A stretch of DNA of 64,000 nt from Laetiporus sulphureus 93-53 (GCF_001632365.1 NW_024468540.1:316490-380489); one strand, 5' to 3'; numbered from the stretch's first letter, positions 1-11,443 are shown. Notes: a model not told the origin generated them from the letters alone. Numbers and translations: made by a program.

Positions 1-1035
1 CAACTGGTGAAGCCCAGTATCCGGAGTGATACTGAAGGGCTGTGACAGGGCCTTAAATGCATCTTTTTACATAAATAATCTGCACGACCTTGGCACGTCA
101 TTAAAGTGTTCAATTTTTGGCAGCTTTGAGCGCCATGAATGACTTAGCACAAGTCATCAAACTGCAAGCACCTTGACCTGAAGCAAATCTTTAAACTGCA
201 TCAAATGGCAATCACCATGATGATTAGCCAAGTTCACTTTATTATGCCTGGTTTATACCTTGTCATAGTATCTTATGATGTTTGTTGATGACAATAGTTC
301 TAGTGGCCCATGCTCATACTCATCTAAGATATATTGTGAACACAGGGCAAACACTGTCCTTGAAACAACACTCTTGTTTCTAAATGACCTGAGCAAGTCC
401 ATTTAAACTGCATCAATATAGGGCAAACATTGTCCTTGAAACAAAACAATTATTTCTAAATATTTCAAACCCTGGAAGCTTGTATGCTTGCTTCCTCATT
501 TCTTCATGACAACAACCCCACAGGAATGACTTGTTCATGAAACTCGTCAATAGTTCATAGAAACTATAGTACACACAATGATGTGATACATACTGTGATT
601 ATCTCGATTAAGAGAGGGTGTTGAAAGAATAATATATTCCAAGTAATCTACGAAGATCACAATATAAAGAAGGGTATGGAAGGACAATGTCCAATGATAT
701 AATCTCAAGGGATCGTACGATAGGACATTGACCAATCAGGATATTCATAGAGTATTATACGACACTGAATAAATATGCCATTGGCCAGTTAGATACTGTA
801 GTGTTACTCATCTATGTAAGTAGACAGTGGCTGTAGATACCAGAGGTCCTAGACCCGGTATATGGGATCTTTACCCACATGTATATATACCAGGTAGCTA
901 CACCACAATCTACAGTGACTTCTCCACTGAGAGACTTGACCCCTTAACTGGGAGTCTTGTAGCCTTGCCCACTAAGTCCTCACTGAACTGTGTCAAGCCT
1001 GCACCTGTTGCTGGTAGCACACAGCTCATTTATCA
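1..1035 (+). mobile_element. 3' part of a non-autonomous Copia-like LTR element (element 1)
   Basis: This stretch is the inverted copy of 2139-3173: position p matches the complement of 3174-p through the whole arm and runs off the left edge. It holds the 3' internal region (1-618) and the 3' LTR (619-1035). A polypurine tract AAGAGAGGG (610-618) directly precedes the LTR, which marks this LTR as the 3' one and sets the orientation as plus. No gag or pol coding is visible. The small open frames inside it recur in every LTR copy and are not genes. Confidence 0.75.
619..1035 (+). repeat. Copia-like LTR copy A (417 bp)
   Basis: It begins TGTTGAAAGAATAA and ends CATTTATCA, giving TG...CA termini. 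The same 417-bp unit occurs at 2139-2555 and 4810-5226, both inverted. A TATA-like TATATATACC lies near 885-894 and probably serves as the promoter. It has a few substitutions relative to the other two copies. Confidence 0.8.
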
Positions 1036-1407
1036 ACTTGGACTTCACGAACTTCTTTTCCGAATGTGACTATCCCTGGGATCTCATGTCAACATTGACA
1101 GCAATGCCGCACTGATGACGCATCACCTATGGCCACTAGATAATTGAACGTCTCTGACTTGTCGACAAAACTAATCACGAAGGTCTTCAGTATGAGCGCT
1201 CTTGTAGAGTTTTTGAGTACTCACGCTTTGAATGCTTGTTTGACAATGTCTAACCTAAGAGCGAACAGGGATTAGGCTTTAAAATAAGTGCATATAACAC
1301 ACGCACCTGCCCAGTGATCGGAAATGCTCACGGAGCCACTCTGAACCTGAGGCTATATGATGCCATGCTGCCTTCCCAGATTAGACACACAGATGCCACT
1401 GTGAAAC
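1036..1407. other. Unassigned sequence between repeats
   Basis: This is non-repetitive sequence between LTR copy A and the solo Gypsy LTR. No convincing open frame, RNA gene or splice structure was seen. It is probably a fragment of the original host or element sequence that received the solo LTR insertion; the last five bases (1403-1407, GAAAC) are the left target duplication. Confidence 0.4.
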
Positions 1408-2126
1408 TGTCACGGTACCACCAGACAAGAGATCAAAAAGACTAAAAAGGGACAGTCACGTGGAACGTGCCGCCCTGATCTCCCTGATCTCAAAGAATTC
1501 CCCTGAACCCTATGTGGTGCAAGAGCCTCTGACTTACTAGTCGATGTGGCAGGTGCAGGAAAGGGTGAGAGATATATCAAGGAGCTGGTAAGCTCAGTGG
1601 GTGCTACAGATGGTAGACGAGGAGAAACAATCTGAAGTTTCGTCCTCTACATGGCTGGTCTTATATACATGTACAGCGGGCTATCTTATCTAAGCTACCT
1701 ATCTACGGGTATAAGCTAATGGTCGTACATGAAACAATAGAATGTCCAGAAGTAGAACAATAAGTGGGAAGATTGATGGTTGCCGCAGTAATGCGTGTGC
1801 ACATTGTGCCTATCTTGGTTTCCCTTTTGTTCTCCGGTGTGAACATTGTGCCTATCTAGGCTTCTGCTAAACTAATAGAAAGTGGAAGGTTGATGCATAA
1901 CAATAGTCCTTGTTCCCTTTGTTCCCAAATGGGTGCCTCTATTGTATCCTGGAATAGACAGGTCCGACCGTATCATCCATGGGTCTGGACCATAACATGT
2001 GATGTGGACTATCACCTGATCTCTACACGTCACGTCTGTGGCTGAGTGGTGTGAGATATTGATGAAGCACATAATCTGTGGCATGAGAAAAGTCACGTGT
2101 GGACTTTGTGGCGAAAATCTGTGACA
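1408..2126 (-). repeat. Solo Gypsy-type LTR (719 bp) with 5-bp target duplication
   Basis: It begins TGTCACGGTACC and ends AATCTGTGACA, the same terminal inverted signature as the Gypsy LTRs at 6611-7275 and 20586-21242. It shares their internal layout, including a GATGGTAG block and a TTATATACATG TATA region read on the minus strand. It is flanked on both sides by GAAAC (1403-1407 and 2127-2131), a perfect 5-bp target-site duplication, so it is a complete LTR left by LTR-LTR recombination. It is related to the full Gypsy but clearly diverged from it. Confidence 0.75.
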
Positions 2127-2138
2127 GAAACAAAAAAG

Positions 2139-2555
2139 TGATAAATGAGCTGTATGCTACCAGCAACAGGTGCAGGCTTGACACAGTGCAGTGAGGACTT
2201 AGTGGGCAAGGCTACAAGACTCCCAGTTAAGGGGTCAAGTCTCTCAGTGGAGAAGTCACTGTAGATTGTGGTGTAGCTACCTGGTATATATACATGTGGG
2301 TAAAGATCCCATATACCGGGTCTAGGACCTCTGGTATCTACAGCCACTGTCTACTTACATAGATGAGTAACACTACAGTATCTAACTGGCCAATGGCATA
2401 TTTATTCAGTGTCGTATAATACTCTATGAATATCCTGATTGGTCAATGTCCTATCGTACGATCCCTTGAGATTATATCATTGGACATTGTCCTTCCATAC
2501 CCTTCTTTATATTGTGATCTTCGTAGATTACTTGGAATATATTATTCTTTCAACA
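2139..2555 (-). repeat. Copia-like LTR copy B (3' LTR of element 2)
   Basis: This 417-bp unit is the complement of copy A apart from scattered substitutions. It ends against the polypurine tract at 2556-2564, which identifies it as the 3' LTR of the minus-strand element. Confidence 0.78.
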
Positions 2556-4797
2556 CCCTCTCTTAATCGAGATAATCACAGTATGTATCACATCATTGTG
2601 TGTACTATAGTTTCTATGAACTATTGACGAGTTTCATAAACAAGTCATTCCTGTGGGGTTGTTGTCATGAAGAAATGAGGAAGCAAGCATACAAGCTTCC
2701 AGGGTTTGAAATATTTAGAAATAATTGTTTTGTTTCAAGGACAATGTTTGCCCTATATTGATGCAGTTTAAATGGACTTGCTCAGGTCATTTAGAAACAA
2801 GAGTGTTGTTTCAAGGACAGTGTTTGCCCTGTGTTCACAATATATCTTAGATGAGTATGAGCATGGGCCACTAGAACTATTGTCATCAACAAACATCATA
2901 AGATACTATGACAAGGTATAAACCAGGCATAATAAAGTGAACTTGGCTAATCATCATGGTGATTGCCATTTGATGCAGTTTAAAGATTTGCTTCAGGTCA
3001 AGGTGCTTGCAGTTTGATGACTTGTGCTAGGTCATTCATGGCGCTCAAAGCTGCCAAAAATTGAACACTTTAATGACATGCCAAGGTCGTGCAGATTATT
3101 TATGTAAAAAGATGCATTTAAGGCCCTGTCACAGCCCTTCAGTATCACTCCGGATACTGGGCTTCACCAGTTGTCGAACGCTGTCGTCAGTCATTGTCGA
3201 ATTCACACGTTCTTGTTGTGCCCCCATGGATGCTTCCACTGTGCCATGGGGGCGGTGAAGTACCAAGTTCGAAACTCGACCAGTATATGTTCTTTATTAC
3301 ATAATCTTGCAAAGTCACGTGCCATAGGGCGCTCAAAGCTGCCCAGGTCTAAATGCTTTTTAGAAACAAGGATTTTGTTTCAGGGACTATGCTTGCCCTT
3401 ACTTCACTAAAGTATTTAGAAACAGGAATTTGTTTCAGGGACAGCATCTGCCCTATTTGTCACAGTATATTTCACAGTATACTATGCAAATGGATATTCG
3501 ATCGAGTAAAGATTTGGTATGCAAGATTTGATTGAATATTATGGCAAGTCAAGTGTCATGCACTTCTTCAGATTTAATAGCTCCACAATCTGGGTTGGCT
3601 TTATTTGGTTTCAAATCATTTTAAGGAAAGACAGTGGTTCTTTGTGATGTAAGAACTAGTATGAATGCAATCTTGGTTGGCTATCATTATGCTCAGTTAG
3701 ATTGTTTTCTGCTTGCCTTCGCAGTATTCTATACTAATTTCCTGATTTAGAAATATCATTGTCAAGTGAATAATGAGCTTGCTGCGATCGTGGAGTTTGT
3801 CAACAACAGTCTACATCATCATGAACTAGATATGGGTGACTGCCATAAATGTGATGCAGTTTAATTGTCATGCTCAGGACTAAATGCTGCATCAATCAAT
3901 GTTATAAGCTTTTAAAGGGCCTAAGCAGTCTGTCAAGATGCTAGCCGAGCCTTGAAAGATACTCGCATTACCATGGATATCTGATGACTAGTCAGATACT
4001 CGCATGAAAAGACTAGTGTGTTCACTTGTCTACATGGTAAGCTTGATGTGCTTAATAGCACACCCCCTAATCTATGATTGGGTTGGAGCTTGTGAGGAGC
4101 ACCTCCTAATCTATGATTAGGTGTTTCCTTTCCCTATAGATATATATCTATATTTTCTTCATATCACCCCCACATTTCACAAGTCGGGTCCATTGTTGAG
4201 AGACCATGTGGAATGTACAGCATAATGGCCATGTGGTAGAGAAACAGGAGGGTGGGAGGGAGGGGAAAGAAAAAATGATAGTTTAATGACATTTCAGTCG
4301 TTGGGTGTACATATCTGTTGTGTAGATCGATGTCTAATGAATATACAACAATTTACCATCCAAATGGTGTCAATACTTGGTTGCATATTGTGTGAGCAAT
4401 CCAGTTTCAAGTGTCAAGCACCTGCGTGGACCATTCTATGCGACCATAATCTCATGAATAAATTTTCAAGGATTTTATACAAGAATAATGTACGTATACA
4501 AAATCAATATGTATGAGGGTAGTGTCGACATCAGACTGTGTCTGGAGGATCAAATGGAGTGATAAATGTATATTTGTGTGTTTTCCAATAAGGCACTAAT
4601 CAACAAACATGTGTATTTATATAGCACCCATACAGGCACAAATATGTCTAATTTATTTTTGGATTTTCCCAATAAAGTACTTATCACAAATAATAAATGT
4701 TATGGTTTTCCAATAAGGGAATACCAAAATGGGTAACTGGTCAGGTGACCTAGTTGAGCGCTAAAGAGCGCAGTTGCAGGGTGTCAAGGTTGAAGCG

Positions 4798-4809
4798 GGG
4801 CTCATAACC
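4798..4809 (-). promoter_or_regulatory. Primer-binding site matching the initiator tRNA-Met anticodon arm
   Basis: On the minus strand the 12 bases right after the LTR read GGTTATGAGCCC. That is the exact complement of GGGCTCATAACC, the anticodon-arm segment of fungal initiator tRNA-Met. Use of a cleaved half-tRNA of this kind is the known priming mode of Drosophila copia. The site lies directly against the LTR boundary, as expected for minus-strand DNA priming. Confidence 0.7.
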
Positions 4810-5226
4810 TGATAAATGAGCTGTGTGCTACCAGCAACAGGTGCAGGCTTGACACAGTGCAGTGAGGACTTAGTGGGCAAGGCTACAAGACTCCCAGTTA
4901 AGGGGTCGAGTCTCTCAGTGGAGAAGTCACTGTAGATTGTGGTGTAGCTACCTGGTATATATACATGTGGGTAAAGGCCCCATATACCGGGTCTAGGACC
5001 TCTGGTATCTACAGCCACTGTCTACTTACATAGATGAGTAATACTACAGTATCTAACTGGCCAATGGCATATTTACTCAGTGTCGTATGATACTCTATGA
5101 ATATCCTGATTGGTCAATGTCCTATCGTACGATCCCTTGAGATTATATCATTGGACATTGTCCTTCCATACCCTTCTTCATATTGTGATCTTCGTAGATT
5201 ACTTGGAATATATTATTCCTTCAACA
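4810..5226 (-). repeat. Copia-like LTR copy C (5' LTR of element 2)
   Basis: This 417-bp LTR has TG...CA ends on the minus strand. The primer-binding site lies immediately inside it at 4798-4809, which identifies it as the 5' LTR. The flank beyond it (5227 onward) is C-rich sequence with no polypurine tract. Confidence 0.78.
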
Positions 5227-5703
5227 CCTGCCCCAGCGCCTGGTGTCTTGTATCACTGCAGCGGCGCTCCGCGATCGACCCTCTGGCCCTCACCCTCCTG
5301 CCCTCGACCTCCTGATCTCACCTCTGCCTGGTCACACCTGTCCCTCAGCTACCCTGCAGCCTTCACACCTCAGCGACCTGCCCCAGCTCTCAGCCCTTGA
5401 CCTGCCAACTGAATTACTCACCAGCCAGCATCCTGGTCCCCCAGCAGGAGCCTCATAGTTGGTGGTTTCACATCGATTGCGGTGAGTGCCCCTTGGTCAA
5501 TGGTGATCAGTTTGTGTTGACTTTTTCAGCCAGCCCGCTATGTGGCCAGGAGTTCAGGAGTCGCTCGCTCTCTAGAAGATGGCTCCACGGGGCCAAACTG
5601 ATGGCTCGTCTCATTGTAGCCATGCCCTATTATATACACACGCGCTACTACTCTCCCATGCCAGTGGTGCAGGTCACACTGGGGCCTCTCGCATCTGCAC
5701 TCC
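5227..5703. other. C-rich spacer and likely promoter of the broken F-box gene
   Basis: The first 180 bases are strongly pyrimidine- and C-rich, with repeated CCTGCCCCAG (5227 and about 5378). Open frames across it give only low-complexity Pro/Ser/Leu peptides. The last 150 bases precede the F-box start and contain TATTATATACACA near 5628, which may have been its TATA box. No gene is supported here. Confidence 0.4.
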
Positions 5704-6610
5704 ATGCCCAGATTCCAACCATTTGAACTGCTAAGCGAGATCATTCGTTATCTACTCAAGGATTCAGCTGTGGTGAAAGCCTTCTCGCAGACCTGCCACT
5801 TCTGGAATGCCGCCGGCAAGCCTGCAGTATTTCACGCAGTTTAAGTGGATAGCATGGAGCGTCGAAAGGAGTTCTGCACCCTGATTGACAACAACTCAAC
5901 TATTTCCAGCACATGGATCCACGAAGTCTACCTTAATCGAGATGCATTGTATGGGGAAGATGAGGACGCCAGTCCAGCGCTCATTTTTGCATTCGTGGAT
6001 GCATTCCCAGAGCAGTTGGAAGGCCTGCAGACTCTCGTACTAAACACCCTGTCTAGCTTCAGGGGCTATGCCTCACACGACTTCTTCAACAAGCTTTCCC
6101 AATTCAGCACAGTAACCTCTCTGACCTTCTGGTGGTTCAATCTTCCCGTCGAGACCTGGAACCCATTCATCTTATCCTTCCCCCAGCTCTCAGACCTGCA
6201 CATACACAGCCTCTCTTTCAAGCAACCCAGCCAGAGCATTTGGTTGAGAATTCAGAACTTCCCTCGATGCTTGCAGATCCCGCCAATTACCACCTTCTGA
6301 TGCCATGGCATGAATAATGGTCTGCTGCGGCTATTCAGCCAGTGGTTCCAAGAGAGCATGCCTTCTCCTATGTTGCGCACCGTTAGCGTTCATTTCTTCC
6401 ATCATGAGAAACTCGAGAAACTGGGACAGTTCCTGCGCTGGCTCGGTGATAGCCTGGAGAGCCTGGAGATACTCTTTCCAGTCATGAACCTATGGTATTC
6501 AGATGAATGTAACGCATTTGTGGCTCTCTTCAGCATTCCATGAAACTGACTGAAAGATAGCGATCAAGCGGTGCATCAATACTTGCACTCAGATCCACAC
6601 CCTCCACCTG
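5704..6610 (+). pseudogene. F-box protein pseudogene, 5' part (split by Gypsy insertion)
   Basis: The frame from the ATG at 5704 encodes an F-box start (PFELLSEIIRYLLKDSAV) followed by the LRR-like body. It aligns codon for codon with the intact paralogue at 22194-23438. It is dead for three reasons: a TAA soon after the F-box (about 5842), another stop near 6298, and a 14.6-kb Gypsy element inserted at 6611 in the second exon. The rest of the gene resumes at 21243. F-box proteins recruit substrates to SCF ubiquitin ligases through Skp1; expanded, fast-evolving F-box families are common in basidiomycetes. The last five bases, ACCTG (6606-6610), form the left target duplication. Confidence 0.85.
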
Positions 6611-7275
6611 TGTCACAGCACGCCAATGACAAAGATAGACAACTCAAACAAGGAGTCCCATTAGGATCTCTGGGTAAAAGCCTACAGCGATGAGCTGTGG
6701 CAGTATGACGTGCCCACTGACGAGGCCTAGTTGCTGGTCGTGAAGTGAGACTTACTGGTGAGGCAAGGGGTGCTATCACAAAGGTGAGAATGCAAATAAA
6801 TGTATAGCACACTGAGAGTGTCTGGTAAGACCCCTCTGTGATGGTAGTGGTGGATGAAGGAGAATAAGACTGGAGTCTCTCCTCGTCAGACCTGGTCCTT
6901 ATATACATACATGATTGTTGTGCTACTGTACAGTACTACCTAAGTGAGTCACACGCTATCCTACTGGTTAGTGCTACAATCGTACGATGTGTCCCAATTA
7001 TCCTAATTGGCTGCCTAATAATAACTCACAGAGACGGAGCTCCCTTTGAGCATGCAATATTGCATCATGGCTATAGCATCATATGATGCAATGCTGAGGG
7101 GCTCAGTGTCACGTGACAATGCTGAGAGAGATCCGAGGTCATGTGACTAGATGCCTTGTTATCTTATCTCTCATTAGGTCACGTGATTCTTGTGCGACGC
7201 GAAATAATTAAAGTACATAATATGCTTCTAATAGCATTTGTTTCTACAATGACTTGTCAGGTAAAAACTGTGACA
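6611..7275 (-). repeat. Gypsy 3' LTR (665 bp)
   Basis: Its ends are TGTCAC and GTGACA. It aligns throughout with 20586-21242, with scattered substitutions and a few indels, so the insertion is not recent. It contains the same TATA block and the same AATAAGACTG segment as the 5' LTR. Confidence 0.88.
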
Positions 7276-7335
7276 TCACCCCCTTCTCAAGGTTCATCAT
7301 CCCGATGAGCCAAAGCCTTTGGCACCTCATCTGGT

Positions 7336-10300
7336 TCACTTTGTGAGTGAACTGTCTGCCTTAGAAATGATTTCTAGAGCATAGCGTTCGTATATGAGTT
7401 GTGCGACACGATCGCCTGTTCTGACCTCGAATGGTTTGCTGGTCATGTTAATGAGGAGCACCTTGATTTTTCCTGTGTAATCTGGGTCGATTACCCCTGC
7501 TGCGACATCAATTCCTTTGAGGGCTAGCCCACTTCGGGGGGCCACCCGAATGTATGTCCATTTTGGGGGGTCTACCACAAGTCCTGTGCCAATAAGCATT
7601 CTGGAATGTGAGGGAATGTCTATGTCTTATACGGACTTGACATCCCATCCAACAGCTTTTGAAGATCCCTTGTAGGGTGCTCGGGCATTTGGATGAGTGC
7701 AGAAAAAGATCATAAATTCATCAGGGTGGTCAGACAGGGCGATTTTGTGTGCTTTGCGTGTTCGTGGCTTGACTCTTGGAGCATCTGGATGTGTCTTATG
7801 GAATTCCTCCACTTTGTCTTTGACATTCGTGAGGTTTTTCAGTGGTTCCCAAGTATTATCGCTGTGGTCGTAGTCTAACCATTTAACAAGATACTGGGTG
7901 TTGTTGTACCTGACTCTTGAATCCAGGATGTCCTCCACATCCCATTCTTCTTCTCCATCTATGATGACTGGAGGATTAGGGGGAGGTACGCATCCAAGGA
8001 TAGAGCCCTGATGGAACATTATGAGCTTGGAAGCATGAAACACCAGATGCAGCTTCATGTCCGCTGGTAGTTGCAGTTTGAATGATACAGTTCCGATGTT
8101 TTCGAGGATCTTGAATGGTTCATAGTTCTGCATCACAAGCTTCTGGCTTTTGACCTTTACATGGAGATCTTTTTCTCGAATAAGCACTTCGTCTCCTACT
8201 TTGAAAGGAACATTTTGCTTTTTGAGATTGAAATACCATTTCATTCTTTCTGCGGCTAATGACAGAGCGGCACGGGCTTGTTCCTATGCTTGATCGCGGT
8301 TATGGAATAAGTGTTCCAGGGATGAATGTTGTATTCCTTCTAGTATGTCTGGTGCCATTCAGGGGTGTCGACCATGCTCAATGAAAAATGGGGACAGACC
8401 TGTCGATTCTGAAGCTTGGTTGTTGTATGCAAATTCCGCTGTGGGCAATAGTGTGGCCCAATCAGTTTGTCGGTAATTGCAGTACATGCGCAAATATTGC
8501 TCCAGAATTTGATTGACTCGTTCAGTCTGTCCATTCATTTCTGGGTGATAAGCTGTAGACATCGTAGACTTAATGTGAAGTTTCTGACAGAACTCCTGGA
8601 ATAGTTTGGCTGAGAACTGTGTGCCTCGATCAGATATGATTTGCCTGGGGATTCCATGGAGTTTGAATACTTCATTGTAGAAGATTGATGCTACTTGAGA
8701 TGCCGTCATTGTGTCATCGACTGGGTAGAAGTGAGCATGTTTGGTGAACCTATCGACGACTACCAAAATGGCAGTCTTCTTTTCTCCCCTATGGTCTGGG
8801 CTTGGCGGTAACTGTGTAATCAGGTCACATGTAACCATTTCTTAAGGTCCCTCTGGTACTGGGTTAGGTTGTAGCAGTCCATAAGGCTTTCGCTTGCTTG
8901 TCTTGTTTCTCTGACAAGTTACGCAGCCTTGGATGTACTTTTTTACATCAATGGTGAGCCCCGGCCACCAGTAATTTTTGCTGATCAGCTCTTGTGTCTT
9001 CCATCATCCGGGATGTCTGGCTGTGGAGATGTCGTGGTGCAGCTTGATTAGCTCATTCCGTAGCATAGAGTCTTTTGGGACATAGACCTTTCCTCTTCTG
9101 AGCAGCAATCCATGCTCAAAGTTCCACTCTTGAAGGTCTTTTTCGAACTCTCACTTGCCAGTTTTTAGTAGGTGCTGGTAACCCTTGGTCATGTCGTCAT
9201 CTTGTAGTGCCGATTTCACTCTTTCTAGAAGTTTTGCATCATCAACTTCGGAGGAATGAGTGGCTGAGATCGCATGGATGGCAAAATATTCAGGTCGAAG
9301 CAAAGTTTGCCCTGAATTGTCATTGCTCACCCCCTTCTCATGATCTGGCCTCCTGGACAGAGGATCGGCATGCATCATTGTCTTTCTGGGGTGATGGCGG
9401 AGAATGAAATTGAATCGTGTGAGGTAAAGTGACCAGCGAGCTTGGCATCTGGTCAATGTTTGAGCTTGATGAAAATAGGTGAGATTGAGGTGATCTGACC
9501 ATATCTCAACCAGGTGAGGGTGTCCTTCGAAGTACTGCCTATATTCTTCCAGTGCCTGAATGATAGCTAGCATCTCCTTGTCATAGATTTCGTAGTTTCT
9601 TTCATGTTCATTGAGCGATTTAGAGTAATATGCGACAGGGTGCCAGAGTTCGTCTTCTCCCAATTGTTTCAGGGCTGCACTGTTTGTGAAGTCTGAGGCA
9701 TCCATTTCTAATTAGAAAGCATGTGTTGCGTTGGGTAGTGCTAGAATTGGGGCAGAAGTGAAAGCCATCTTGAGGTCCTCAAATGCCTTTTATTGAGACT
9801 CTTCCCATTTCCATTGAGCATTTTTACGTGTTAGCAGAGTCAAGGGTCGGATCATCGAGCTGAAATCCTTGATGAATCGTTGATAGAAATTTGTCAGATC
9901 AAGGAATGCATGTATCTGCTTGACCTTGGTGGGCACTGGCCATTTGAGCATGCCATCTACCTTTTCGGAATCCATTTGTATCGACCTCTTTGAGATTATA
10001 AGACCTAGAAACTTAACAAAAGTTGTCGCGAAGTGACACTTCTCTGGTTTCACAAACAGGTCATTATCTCGAAGGCGTTGAAGGACTTCCTGAGTTAGTC
10101 ATGTATGCTCTGCTGTATTGTCCGTGAATATGATGATATCATTGATATAGACCACCACCTTTCCAGTGCGTATGAGATCTCCTAATATGTCGTTCATCAT
10201 CGCCTGAAAGGTGCTAGGGGCATTACAAAATCTGAAGTACATGACAGTTGTTCAAACAAACCTCTGTGGATGATGAATGCTGCCTTTTCCTCATCTCACT

Positions 10301-11402
10301 TATGAAGGCGTACATTATTGTACCCCCATCTCAGGTCTAGCATCATGAAGAGACTAGCCCTTGAGAGTCCGTCAATAAGATCATTGATTCGTGGGAGAGG
10401 GAACTTGTTCTTCTTGGTGATGTTGTTTAGAGCCCTATAGTCTTGGACGAGTCTAAGGGAACCATCTTTCTTTTTCACGAAAAATACTGGGGCTGCATAA
10501 GGGGATTTAGAGGGTCGAATGTAGCCTTTGGCTAGTTCACCATCAATCTATTCATCGAGTGAATTCTTCTTTCATAAAGACATAGGGTAGACTTTTGCCA
10601 GTCTCAGGAATGTTGCGTCTGGGACAAGATCAATTGCGTGATCATAGGGCTTACATGTCGGCATTCATTCTGAGCTCTTCTTCAAGAACACGTCTCCATA
10701 TTGATGAAATTCTGGAGGGACGAATTTGAACCAATATTCTTTGTCCTGTGTTTCTTCTGCCGACTGTTCTACCAAATGCTCCTTTACCTTCTTGCTTATG
10801 CCTAGGATGTCGTGCACCATGTTACGAAGATTCTGGTCTTGCAAGTTTATCCAGTTGATGAAGTTGTCTTCCTGATCCCACCCATCATCCTTGTGTACGT
10901 CGGGAAGAATTGCTTCATCTTCAAGTCGGGGTTGCGATAGAAGGTTGACTTCTTCCTCGCTTACTCTGACTTGTTGCTTCCTCATGTGTCTGCATCTTGA
11001 GAACATGATCTCTCTATGTTCCCAGTCAACTCGGGGGCTATGTTCTTGTAGAAACTTCATGCCAAGGATCATTGACATGCACCCGAGGTTTGTGATGAAC
11101 AAACTCTCAGTTGATCGGTGCCCCCCGATTAAGATGCTTGTGACTACACGATGAGTAATTGTGCCACCCTTGTTGGTACTGGCATCTGCATTGAGAATTC
11201 TTATTTCGTGGTTTGGTGGTATCATCTTAAACCCGTGTTTTTGAGCGAATCTATGATCAATATAGCAGGAGAATGCTCCAGAATCCAATAAGGCCGTTGT
11301 CTGGATTTTCCGTGATGCAAATTTTATCGGCAATTCGATCGAATGTTTAGAAAAGCCTGCAGATGCAATATATATATGATCACTAGGTACATTCATTCTC
11401 AC
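7336..11402 (-). pseudogene. Gypsy pol: protease, RT, RNase H, integrase, chromodomain, dUTPase (decayed)
   Basis: Domains read in order on the minus strand. Protease has LLDSG near 11,290. RT spans about 10,650-9,900; its catalytic box reads YINDII (10138-10149) where YIDD is expected. RNase H spans about 9,800-9,150 (MDASDF, YDKEML, WSDH, DPLSRR). The integrase zinc region lies near 9,050-8,890, with the core at 8838-8400 (CDLIT, ISDRGTQF, NGQTERVNQ). The chromodomain is at about 7,947-7,780 (WDVEDILDSR, YLVKWLDYDHSDNTWEP). The dUTPase is at about 7,690-7,336 (APRSGLALKG, GVIDPDYTGKIKV, GDRVAQLIYER). Damage: a one-base deletion near 10,245 shifts frame inside RT, and many in-frame stops are present, including one inside dUTPase at 7627-7629. 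The dUTPase glycine-rich motif 5 is not visible. Chromodomains direct integration to heterochromatin; dUTPase limits uracil incorporation during reverse transcription. Confidence 0.88.
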
Positions 11403-11443
11403 GGTACTAGTACAATCATCTTGAAGTGTAGTACCAGACTTGT

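Larger units (their letters stand above)
2139..5226 (-). mobile_element. Non-autonomous Copia-like LTR retroelement (element 2)
   Basis: The element is bounded by two 417-bp LTRs in the same orientation (3' LTR 2139-2555, 5' LTR 4810-5226). Next to the 5' LTR lies a primer-binding site complementary to the anticodon arm of initiator tRNA-Met (4798-4809). Next to the 3' LTR is a polypurine tract (AAGAGAGGG on the minus strand, 2556-2564). The 2.25-kb interior has no gag, protease, integrase or RT frame, so the element is non-autonomous and would need proteins from a relative. The flanks AAAAG and CCTGC do not match, so no target duplication is retained; later recombination or the inverted duplication with element 1 may explain that. 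The interior carries four copies of a hairpin-like 41-bp motif. Confidence 0.7.

Noticed and set aside
1..3173. Interpretation as a DNA transposon with 1-kb terminal inverted repeats
   Set aside because: The arms contain LTR ends, a polypurine tract and, in element 2, a primer-binding site; the space between holds a solo LTR and no transposase.
4798..4809. A tRNA-Met gene
   Set aside because: Only the 12-nt anticodon-arm match is present, without acceptor, D or T arms; its position against the LTR marks it as a primer-binding site.
547..5400. Small open frames repeated in several places (starting VNVLSYDPLRL or AVDTRGPRPG)
   Set aside because: They are portions of the 417-bp LTR read in the same frame in each copy. 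They have no independent support as genes.
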